Notes under the pieces: generated by a model | Database searches by the model: none | Seen by the model: the letters and a program-made list of their open reading frames with translations, nothing else | What the model was told of the DNA's origin: nothing | NCBI GenBank assembly: GCA_040758155.1 | Contig: JBFLWB010000131.1 | Coordinates: 45,817-80,280 of the forward strand | Length of the DNA stretch: 34,464 nucleotides | Reading direction: 5' to 3' | Origin: Thermodesulfobacteriota bacterium | GTDB lineage: Bacteria > Desulfobacterota > Deferrimicrobia > Deferrimicrobiales > Deferrimicrobiaceae | Shown here: positions 27,466-34,464 of the stretch, one piece after another | How positions within the stretch are numbered: position 1 is the first letter of the stretch | Layout: the number at the start of each line of letters is the position of its first letter | Position numbers and translations under genes: made by a program

Positions 27466-27506
27466 GGCCGGTCGTCTTCCTTTCTTCCTTCGCTTTCAGG
27501 GTATCG

Positions 27507-28754
<1,248 letters not shown>

Positions 28755-28799
28755 GCACGTTCTCCATTATGAAAAGGGATAGTTGGTTTACCGTGGACG

Positions 28800-28811
28800 A
28801 AACGGCCGTTT
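28800..28811 (-). repeat. 12-bp palindrome in the rho leader
   Basis: AAACGGCCGTTT, a perfect palindrome 46 bases upstream of the rho start codon and downstream of the predicted promoter. No T tract follows. It could be an operator half-site pair or the apex of a leader structure, or chance. Confidence 0.3.
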
Positions 28812-28896
28812 TCAGAGGACGGGGATTCTGTCGGAAGGCACTCCAGAATACCGTGGTTTCCCTACGAATGTCCGCTGGTCTCTTCCGGGAAATTCA

Positions 28897-28925
28897 AGGG
28901 TAGCGCATCGCTTCCGCCGCGTCAA
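28897..28925 (-). promoter_or_regulatory. Candidate rho promoter
   Basis: TTGACG at 28925-28920 overlaps the last codons of the GGDEF-like gene; TACCCT at 28902-28897 follows after 17 bases. The -35 is strong and the -10 only moderate. Predicted start near 28890 would leave a leader of about 135 bases before rho. Confidence 0.5.
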
Positions 28926-29908
28926 TCCCCCAATGCCGTAAACGCGTTGCCCCCCTTGCGGACCGACTCGTGGACCATCGCTTCCGTGTGCGTGATGAGG
29001 GTCTTCTCGTCCCCGCCGTCCTCCGGGTAGCTCGCCACCCCGATGGCGACCTTGAGGACCACGTCCTTTCTCGCCGGCGCCGACGCGTCCATCGCGGATG
29101 CGATCCGCGCCGCGACCGCCGTCGCCTTCGACTTCGGCGTCTCCGGCATCACGATGTAGAGCGACATCCCCGACCGGGAGACGGAATCGACCCCGCGGAG
29201 CAGGGTCTTCACCCGGTTCGACAGCTCGACGAAGGACTCGTCGGCGGCCGTGTGGCCGTAGACGTCGTTCATCTCCCGCAGGTGCAGGACCTTGATGAAC
29301 ACAAGGGAGAACGGCTCCCCGGTCCGCTTCCCCCTGGAAAGCTCCCGGAGCATCACCTCGTGGAAGGTCTTGAAGGTGCCCAATCCGGTGAGGGGATCGA
29401 TCTCGGGGATGCGGCCGATCTCGTGCAGGTGCCCCTTCAGCGCGATCAGGATGGCGGACATCTGGGCGTAGGCGTCGAACGCCTCGCGGGTCACGGAGTC
29501 GGCCAGGGCGGACTCCCGGAACTCGGCGATGAAGGCGCCGACGGTCTTCCCGTGGACGCGGCAGGGGGCCGCGAAAAGCGCCTTGCTCTCGTGCTCGAAA
29601 CGCCACGCGGGATCCGCCAGACGGGGGTCTCCGCCAGGCAGGACGGCCGTTCCCGAGAACGCCGCGCCGACGACCGGCAGCGTGCCCTTCGCGTACAGCT
29701 CCTTGATGAAGCTTCCGGAAAGCCCGCGCTGCGCGAACACGGACGGGGCCTGTTGCTTATCGAGCGTCAGGATGGAGACCGAGTGGAGCGGGTAGCTGTC
29801 CATCAGCACTCCCAGGAAATGGTTGGCCTGGGTTTCCTCGGATTCCCGCTTCCCGAGGAAGGCAAGGTAATCGTTTCCGATCTGCTCGCGCGTGCTGGCT
29901 GGACTCAT
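28922..29908 (-). CDS. GAF-like sensor with degenerate GGDEF domain
   Basis: A 328-residue cytoplasmic protein with no membrane span. The first 165 residues look GAF-like (VSILTLDKQQAPSVFAQRG, SKALFAAPCRVHGKTVGAFIAEFRE). The C-terminal half has the GGDEF fold: linker EIDPLTGLGTFKTFHEVMLRE at 170-189, FIKVLHLREMNDVYGHTAADE (a degraded form of the metal- and nucleotide-binding helix), and AIGVASYPEDGGDEKTLITHTEAMVHESVRKGGNA. The GG[D/E]EF signature itself is replaced by GMSLY at 247-251, so diguanylate cyclase activity is unlikely; a GTP-binding, c-di-GMP-binding or scaffold role is possible. ATG at 29908 has AGGAA upstream. Has its own promoter. Confidence 0.85.
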   Translation of the reverse strand: MSPASTREQIGNDYLAFLGKRESEETQANHFLGVLMDSYPLHSVSILTLDKQQAPSVFAQRGLSGSFIKELYAKGTLPVVGAAFSGTAVLPGGDPRLADPAWRFEHESKALFAAPCRVHGKTVGAFIAEFRESALADSVTREAFDAYAQMSAILIALKGHLHEIGRIPEIDPLTGLGTFKTFHEVMLRELSRGKRTGEPFSLVFIKVLHLREMNDVYGHTAADESFVELSNRVKTLLRGVDSVSRSGMSLYIVMPETPKSKATAVAARIASAMDASAPARKDVVLKVAIGVASYPEDGGDEKTLITHTEAMVHESVRKGGNAFTALGD

Positions 29909-29956
29909 GGATGTCGTTCCTGTCTTTGGATGAAAATCTTTCGGATTTCGAAAGGA

Positions 29957-30682
29957 TTACTTATAAATATAGATAAAGCTTAGCTGCCGGCCGGTCAAGG
30001 TTTTTTCACGCCGGAACGAGTGGAAGCGGGGGGAGCAGATCGTGCAGGGGCCGATTCCCTCCGCCCGGGATGGGTCGATCCCCGCCTCGGCGACCGCGGC
30101 CAGGGCGATCGCCCGCAGGTCCGCGAACCACTTCCCCGGCGCGCCGCCCCGCCGCAATCCCGACCCCCCGGCCACGCCGGAGAGTGCGTCGGCCGTCTCC
30201 TCCCCCACCTCGTAGCAGCAGCACAGGGCGCACGGCCCCGCGGACGCTACCAGGCCGTAAGTGCCCTTTTCTCCTGCCTTTTCCATCAATGTCCGGACGG
30301 CCTCCTGCACGATCCCCGCGGCGAGCCCCCGCCATCCCGCGTGCACCGCGGCGACCAGGGGGATCTCCCGATGTGCGAAAAGGATTGGGACGCAGTCCGC
30401 CGTATGGACCCCGACCCCCGTGCCGGCCGCGACCGTCCAGAGAGCGTCGCCCTCCCGCTTACGGCAGCCGGGATAGTCTCCGTCTTCGGGCCCGTACGCC
30501 AGGACATCCGCGGAATGAACCTGCTTCAGCGTCCCGACCGTTTCCGGCGGGATCGAGAACACCTCCCGGAGCCGCTCCTCCCTTCCCCGCCCCTCCACGG
30601 GATCGATCCCCAGGAACGCGTGGTACACCCCCGGGACGGTCCGCAGCAGCGGCGACTGGATGAAATACGGAAGCGGTCTCAT
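29957..30682 (-). CDS. pgeF: Multicopper-oxidase-like purine nucleoside phosphorylase / polyphenol oxidase, PgeF (YfiH) family
   Basis: YfiH/LACC1 family: reported as laccase, as purine nucleoside phosphorylase/deaminase, and as a peptidoglycan precursor editing factor, so the exact role is open. The 241 residues contain LKQVHSADVL, the metal-ligand cluster VGVHTADCVPILF and AAVHAGWRGLAAGIVQEAV, plus ASAGPCALCCCYEVGEE and FHSFRREKTLTGRQLSFIYI. ATG at 30682 overlaps the rluD stop. The last ten or so codons are A+T-rich and coincide with a promoter for the next gene. The rluD-yfiH pairing is widespread. Confidence 0.92.
   Translation of the reverse strand: MRPLPYFIQSPLLRTVPGVYHAFLGIDPVEGRGREERLREVFSIPPETVGTLKQVHSADVLAYGPEDGDYPGCRKREGDALWTVAAGTGVGVHTADCVPILFAHREIPLVAAVHAGWRGLAAGIVQEAVRTLMEKAGEKGTYGLVASAGPCALCCCYEVGEETADALSGVAGGSGLRRGGAPGKWFADLRAIALAAVAEAGIDPSRAEGIGPCTICSPRFHSFRREKTLTGRQLSFIYIYK
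29970..29998 (-). promoter_or_regulatory. Promoter for the GGDEF-like gene, inside the 3' end of pgeF
   Basis: TTGACC at 29998-29993 and TATCTA at 29975-29970, 17 bases apart, in the most A+T-rich stretch of this part of the window. Predicted start near 29963 gives a leader of about 55 bases. That leader holds a small hairpin, CTTTCG-AAATC-CGAAAG. Both promoter elements lie within the last codons of pgeF. Confidence 0.65.
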
Positions 30683-31641
30683 AGCGCGGCCTCCACCGCG
30701 GCCCGGAACTCGCCGAACTCCGGCGGATCCGGAACCGTGAAGCTGAGCCGCTCCCCGGTCACCGGGTGCGTGAAGCCGAGCCGGAACGCGTGGAGGAAGA
30801 AGCGCGATACCGTCACGGTGCGCGCCAGCGCACCCCTGCCCAGGACGATCTTCCGCGGCCTGCCGTAGACATCGTCGCCGACGATCGGGCAGCGCAGGTG
30901 TGCGCAGTGGACCCGGACCTGGTGGGTGCGCCCCGTCTCGAGACGGAACTCGAGGAGCGAGAACGGACCGAAGGAGGCCAGCCGGCGGTACCGTGTGACG
31001 GCGAGCCGCCCGCCCGAAGGGAGGACCGCCATCTTCTTCCGGTGGACCGGGTGCCTGCCGATCCGCGTGCTCACGACCCCTTCCGCCGCCGGGGGGGCCC
31101 CGAAGACGATCCCGTGGTATCCCCGATCCATCGCGTGGGCGGAAAGCTGCGCCGACAGCCCGCCATGGGCGGCGTCGGTCTTCGCGACGACGAGGATCCC
31201 GGAAGTGTCGCGGTCGAGACGGTGGACGATCCCCGGCCGCTGGACGCCGCCGATGCCGGAGAGCGAGTCGGCGCGCGACAGCAGGGCGTTCACGAGCGTC
31301 CCCCCGGAATGGCCCGGCGCCGGGTGGACCACCATCCCGGCGGGTTTCTCGACCACCAGCAGGTGGGCGTCCTCATGGAGGATCGCGAGGGAATGCTCTT
31401 CGGGCTCGAGTGCAAGCGGCGCGGGCGGGGGAACCGTCACCTCCAGGATCTCCCCGCCGGAAAGCCGATGGGAGGGACGCGGGACGGCGCCCGAAAGGAG
31501 CACGTTCCCTTCCCCGATCAGCCGCTGGGCGCCGGCCCGGGAGAGGCCGGAAAGCGCGGCGGGGAGGTACCGGTCGAGACGCTCCCCCGCGGCGCCGGCA
31601 GGGACGGTCAGCCGGAACGCGCCCGGCGAAAGGCCGGGCAC
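30679..31641 (-). CDS. RluA-family pseudouridine synthase (RluD type)
   Basis: Isomerises uridines in 23S rRNA; RluD type (helix 69) is inferred from size, S4 domain and pgeF neighbour. The 320 residues have an N-terminal S4 RNA-binding domain at about 19-68 (ERLDRYLPAALSGLSRAGAQRLIGEGNVLLSG), then the catalytic domain with VVEKPAGMVVHPAPGH, the catalytic aspartate D143 in HRLDRDTSGILVVAKT, and RLETGRTHQVRVHCAHLRCPIVGDDVYG. GTG at 31641 directly follows the TAG of the small upstream gene. The TGA overlaps pgeF. Confidence 0.93.
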   Translation of the reverse strand: MPGLSPGAFRLTVPAGAAGERLDRYLPAALSGLSRAGAQRLIGEGNVLLSGAVPRPSHRLSGGEILEVTVPPPAPLALEPEEHSLAILHEDAHLLVVEKPAGMVVHPAPGHSGGTLVNALLSRADSLSGIGGVQRPGIVHRLDRDTSGILVVAKTDAAHGGLSAQLSAHAMDRGYHGIVFGAPPAAEGVVSTRIGRHPVHRKKMAVLPSGGRLAVTRYRRLASFGPFSLLEFRLETGRTHQVRVHCAHLRCPIVGDDVYGRPRKIVLGRGALARTVTVSRFFLHAFRLGFTHPVTGERLSFTVPDPPEFGEFRAAVEAAL

Positions 31642-31908
31642 CTACCAGGCCTTGGAAGGTATCCGCCCCGTGGGCTTGACGAGGACGTCCACCAGCGCCT
31701 GGTTGTAGAAGTTGGTGTGCTCCGCCAGCTCGGGGGCGACGCGGCTGAGATAGTAGTTCCGCCCCTCCTCTATCTCGCCCGCCAGTAGATCGAACAGGGT
31801 GTCGTTCCGGATCCCCTCCTCGACCTTCTTCACGTTGTACAGCGCGATGTCCGAGACCACCGCCCTGGCGATACGGCGCGCCACGTCCATGTCCGTAACA
31901 ACGGCCAT
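31642..31908 (-). CDS. Small helical protein of unknown function
   Basis: I do not firmly recognise this 88-residue protein. It is soluble, mostly helical and acidic in the middle, with a patterned core ARRIARAVVSDIALYNVKKVEEGIRNDTLFDLLAGEIEEGRNYYLSRV. I have seen similar segments as C-terminal tails of zinc-ribbon or receiver-like proteins in deltaproteobacteria, but cannot verify this here. It is certainly a gene: AAGGAGG stands five bases before ATG 31908, and the stop touches the rluD GTG. It lies 16 bases after the HtrA gene, in an envelope/RNA-modification operon. Confidence 0.85.
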   Translation of the reverse strand: MAVVTDMDVARRIARAVVSDIALYNVKKVEEGIRNDTLFDLLAGEIEEGRNYYLSRVAPELAEHTNFYNQALVDVLVKPTGRIPSKAW

Positions 31909-31924
31909 CGTCGCCTCCTTCGCC

Positions 31925-33316
31925 TTATCTGCTCCGCAGCGCCGCGTAGAACAGCGCGCCCTCGCGGGACACCAGCGCGGGAACGGCGGCTCCCCGCGGC
32001 AGGCGCGATACGATCTTCCGATAGTCCTCGACTCCCGCCACCGATTCCCGGTTGACGGAGACGAGGATGTCCCCCTCGCGGATCCCCCCTTCCCACGCGG
32101 GGGTGGCGGCTTCCACGGACGTCACCACCACTCCGCCTCGCAGCTCGAACTCCCGGAGGATCCTCGGGTGCACCGCGCCGACCGTCATCCCGAGCGGGTC
32201 GGCGGGCTCCATCCGGGGGGAGCGCCGGACCTGCGCCATCCCCTCGGCTTCCGCGATCCGGACCGTAACGAGCGCGCGCCTCCCGTCCCGCAGGACCTCG
32301 ATGGGGACCGTGGTCCCGGGAGCGGTGGAGGCGACCTGCTGGCGGAACTCCTTGACGCCGCCGACGCGGGCCTTCCCCCACGCGATCAGGATGTCTCCCA
32401 TCCGCAGCCCCCCGTTCTCCGCGGGGCTCCCGGGGACGACGCGGTTCACGAGAATTCCCTTCTCCCCCTTCGCCCCGAACGCTTCCGCGAGGTCGGGGGT
32501 GAGCTGCTGGATCGCGACGCCGAGCCACCCGCGCCGGACGGTGCCGTACTCGGCGAGCACCTGCTCCACGGCCTTGACCGTGTTGATGGGGATGGCGAAG
32601 CCGATCCCCTGGCCGGAGCTCATCATGGCCGTGTTGATCCCCACCACCTCTCCGCGGGAATTCAGCAGCGGGCCGCCGGAATTCCCCGGGTTGATCGAGG
32701 CGTCGGTCTGGATGAACTCGTCCCCGCCCTCCAGCTCCGGCTCCGCGCTGCGCCCGGTCGCGCTCACCACGCCCAGTGTGACGGTGCTCTCCAGGCCGAA
32801 CGGATTGCCCACCGCGATCGCGAACTCCCCCACCTTCAGGGCGGAGGAATCGCCCAGCGTCGCCACCGGCAGCTTCCTCGACGGCTGGATGCGCAGGACG
32901 GCGACGTCCGTCCGCACGTCCGCGCCGATCACCTTCGCCCGGTACTCGCTCCGGTCCGACAGCCGCACGACGATCTCGTCCGCGTCGCGGATCACGTGCT
33001 CGTTCGTGACGATCAGCCCGTCCTCCCCGACGATGACTCCGGAGCCGAGGGAGTTCTCCCGGAAGCCGCCGTTCTCCTCCAGCAGGTCCATGAGGTACTC
33101 GGGGGGATGGCCTCCCGGCCGCGGCCCGCCCGATCCGGCCCCGGCGAGGCGGGTCACGGTCCGGATGTTGACGACCGCGGGGACCGCCCGCTCCGCGGAC
33201 GCCACGATCGCCTGCTGGACCGACGCGACGTCGACCGCCGCGCCGGGCGCGTTCCCCTGCCCGCCGCCGGAGCAGCCCGCGAACAGCGCCGCCATGAGGA
33301 GCACGGCGATCCTCAT
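31925..33316 (-). CDS. HtrA/DegP-family serine protease, predicted lipoprotein
   Basis: Envelope quality-control protease of 463 residues. It begins MRIAVLLMAALFAGCSGG, a short lipoprotein signal with a lipobox ending at C15, so membrane anchoring is predicted rather than the free periplasmic form of E. coli DegP. The protease domain has the triad H107 (VTNEHV), D137 (RTDVAVL) and S213 (INPGNSGGPLLN). Two PDZ domains follow, at about 263-355 and 373-460. The real ATG at 33316 overlaps the ribF TGA; the longer open frame upstream is antiphase to ribF. Normal length for DegP/DegQ. Confidence 0.93.
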   Translation of the reverse strand: MRIAVLLMAALFAGCSGGGQGNAPGAAVDVASVQQAIVASAERAVPAVVNIRTVTRLAGAGSGGPRPGGHPPEYLMDLLEENGGFRENSLGSGVIVGEDGLIVTNEHVIRDADEIVVRLSDRSEYRAKVIGADVRTDVAVLRIQPSRKLPVATLGDSSALKVGEFAIAVGNPFGLESTVTLGVVSATGRSAEPELEGGDEFIQTDASINPGNSGGPLLNSRGEVVGINTAMMSSGQGIGFAIPINTVKAVEQVLAEYGTVRRGWLGVAIQQLTPDLAEAFGAKGEKGILVNRVVPGSPAENGGLRMGDILIAWGKARVGGVKEFRQQVASTAPGTTVPIEVLRDGRRALVTVRIAEAEGMAQVRRSPRMEPADPLGMTVGAVHPRILREFELRGGVVVTSVEAATPAWEGGIREGDILVSVNRESVAGVEDYRKIVSRLPRGAAVPALVSREGALFYAALRSR

Positions 33317-34272
33317 GCGCTCTCCTCCATCCCGCCGCGCGGCTCCCTCCATACGGGGATGTCCGACTCCCGCGCGTACTCCGCGTCCTTCGCGATCTGA
33401 CGCACCAGCTCCTCCACGGTCTGGAACTTCCGCTCGTCGCGGATCCGGTCGCGGAACCACACGGTCATCTCCTGTCCGTAGAGATCTCCGTCGAACCCGA
33501 ACAGGTGCGCCTCCACCCCGAGGGAGTTCTCCCCGAAGGTCGGGTTGAACCCGACGTTCGCCACGCCCCGGTACGCCCTCCCGCCGGCCTCGGCGTCGAC
33601 CACGTACACTCCCGGGAGGGGAATCAGCTCCTGCGCGTATTGCACGTTCGCCGTGGGAAAGCCCAGCCGGCGCCCCCGCGCGCTCCCCCGGATCACCCGC
33701 CCCGCCACCTTGTACGGGCGGCACAGCAGCTCCTCCGCCTCCCGCACCCGCCCCGCGAGGAGCAGCTCCCGGATCCGGCTCGAGCTCACGATCGCCCCGC
33801 CGCGCAGCAGCGGAGGCACGATGTCCACGGAGAAGCCCAGCTCCCGTCCCAGGCGCGACAGCAGCTCCGGGGACCCGGTCCGGTTCTTCCCGAAGGTGAA
33901 GTCGTACCCCACCGTGACGACTCGAGCCCGCATCCGGTCGCGCAGGATCGTCCGGGCGAACTCTTCCGGCGTCATCCCGCCGATCTCCCCGTCGAACGAC
34001 TCCACCACGAACACGTCGATCCCGAGCTCCTCCATCCGCGCGGCCTTTTCGCCGATCGTCGTGATCTCGTAGAAGCGCGCGCCGGGGGAGAAGAAGCGGA
34101 TCGGGTGGGGAGAGAACGTGATCACTGCGGAAAGCGCGTCCAATTCCCGCGAATGCGCCAACGTCCGCCGGATCAGTTCCCTGTGGCCGAGATGGACCCC
34201 GTCGAAGTTGCCGATCGTGACGGAGGTATCCCCCGGAGGGGAAAACCCCCGGGATCCTTCGATATATTTCAT
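33313..34272 (-). CDS. ribF: Bifunctional riboflavin kinase / FMN adenylyltransferase RibF
   Basis: Makes FMN and FAD from riboflavin. From ATG 34272 the 319-residue protein has the N-terminal adenylyltransferase with GNFDGVHLGHRELI at 21-34, AVITFSPHP, the VTVGYDFTFGKNRTG loop and SSSRIRELL. The C-terminal kinase domain has GRVIRGSARGRRLGFPTANVQ and GVYVVDAEAGGRAYRGVANVGFNPTF. An upstream in-frame TTG at 34314 lies inside the divergent lptF and is rejected. No Shine-Dalgarno precedes ATG 34272; a -10-like TATCAT lies 12 bases upstream, so the message may be nearly leaderless. Confidence 0.95.
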   Translation of the reverse strand: MKYIEGSRGFSPPGDTSVTIGNFDGVHLGHRELIRRTLAHSRELDALSAVITFSPHPIRFFSPGARFYEITTIGEKAARMEELGIDVFVVESFDGEIGGMTPEEFARTILRDRMRARVVTVGYDFTFGKNRTGSPELLSRLGRELGFSVDIVPPLLRGGAIVSSSRIRELLLAGRVREAEELLCRPYKVAGRVIRGSARGRRLGFPTANVQYAQELIPLPGVYVVDAEAGGRAYRGVANVGFNPTFGENSLGVEAHLFGFDGDLYGQEMTVWFRDRIRDERKFQTVEELVRQIAKDAEYARESDIPVWREPRGGMEESA

Positions 34273-34282
34273 CTTAATCAAG

Positions 34283-34289
34283 TATGATA
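34283..34289. promoter_or_regulatory. Symmetric -10 element shared by divergent ribF and lptF
   Basis: TATGATA reads as TATGAT on the plus strand and TATCAT on the minus strand. On the plus strand it ends 8 bases before the lptF ATG; on the minus strand 11 bases before the ribF ATG. No good -35 is seen on either side and no Shine-Dalgarno precedes either start. A bidirectional promoter giving leaderless or near-leaderless messages is inferred. Confidence 0.5.
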
Positions 34290-34296
34290 CTACACG

Positions 34297-34464
34297 ATGA
34301 AACTGTCGCGCCAATATCTCCTGGCGGAGATGACGGGGCCGTTCCTGATCGGCCTTTCGAGCTTCACGCTCGTGGTCCTGCTCCAGCGCTTCTCCCGCCT
34401 CGCGGAGCTCGTGGTCGCGCGCGGCGTGCCCGCGCGGCTGGTCGGCCGCCTCCTCCTCGCGCTG
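34297..34464 (+). CDS. LPS export permease LptF/LptG family, N-terminal fragment
   Basis: Inner-membrane subunit of the LptBFGC lipopolysaccharide transporter; only the first 56 codons are in the window. They read MKLSRQYLLAEMTGPFLIGLSSFTLVVLLQRFSRLAELVVARGVPARLVGRLLLAL. This matches the YjgP/YjgQ start: a short cytoplasmic lead, a first membrane helix at about 14-32, then the LAELVVARGVP segment typical of LptF. LptF is favoured over LptG on that segment but cannot be settled from a fragment. ATG at 34297; no upstream Shine-Dalgarno. The only plus-strand gene seen, divergent from ribF. Confidence 0.88.
   Translation, partial: MKLSRQYLLAEMTGPFLIGLSSFTLVVLLQRFSRLAELVVARGVPARLVGRLLLAL

Noticed and set aside
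34273-34314. TTG at 34314 as the ribF start
   Set aside because: It would place 18 bases of ribF inside the divergent lptF and add residues not seen in the family.

Overview
The window is a block of core chromosomal housekeeping genes from a high-GC (visibly around 70 % G+C) Gram-negative bacterium. Gene content and order fit a deltaproteobacterial / Desulfobacterota-type genome: dcw cluster, RNase P RNA, macromolecular-synthesis operon, his genes, murA-prmC-prfA-DUF1385, rpmE, rho. From memory this resembles Geobacter and relatives, but no comparison could be run. Gram-negative envelope genes (lptF, a lipoprotein HtrA, a MurE with the DAP-type DNPR motif) agree. I see no phage, insertion sequence, CRISPR array, defence locus or obviously foreign island. 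Every gene except the last is on the minus strand, so the transcribed order runs from high to low coordinates.

Layout in transcription order. (1) 34297-34464: start of a plus-strand lptF/lptG-type gene, divergent from ribF across 24 bp. (2) 34272-29957: ribF, a lipoprotein HtrA protease, an 88-residue unknown protein, an RluD-type pseudouridine synthase and pgeF, nearly all overlapping or abutting. (3) 29908-28922: a GAF-like/degenerate-GGDEF protein with its own promoter. (4) 28754-22434: rho, rpmE, thyX, a DUF1385 membrane protein, prfA, prmC and murA. (5) 22421-17344: hisD, hisB, hisH, hisA, hisF, hisI, then hinT and ppnP. hisG, hisE and hisC are not in the window. (6) 17242-12880: rpsU, yqeY, a strong intrinsic terminator, dnaG and rpoD. 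(7) 12844-10019: a CAU-anticodon tRNA, a Nif3-family protein, a coiled-coil zinc-ribbon protein, an RNase HI and the RNase P RNA. (8) 9955-1: a consensus-like promoter, a three-repeat MraZ operator, then mraZ, rsmH, ftsL, ftsI, murE, murF, mraY, murD and ftsW (cut by the window edge).

Translation looks tightly coupled: many junctions are 4-bp ATGA, GTGA or TTGA overlaps, and TTG/GTG starts are frequent. Several starts were therefore moved from the longest reading frame to sites set by a Shine-Dalgarno sequence or a stop/start overlap. The few A+T-rich islands (around 9925-9995, 17280-17300, 29960-29985 and 34260-34295) coincide with the best promoter candidates.

The most interesting points are regulatory or in gene context rather than a new system: the textbook MraZ operator under a strong promoter; an intrinsic terminator inside the rpsU-yqeY-dnaG-rpoD operon; the apparently leaderless divergent ribF/lptF pair sharing a symmetric -10; a GGDEF protein that has lost its signature; a his cluster without hisG/hisE that ends in hinT-ppnP; and an unrecognised 88-residue protein.
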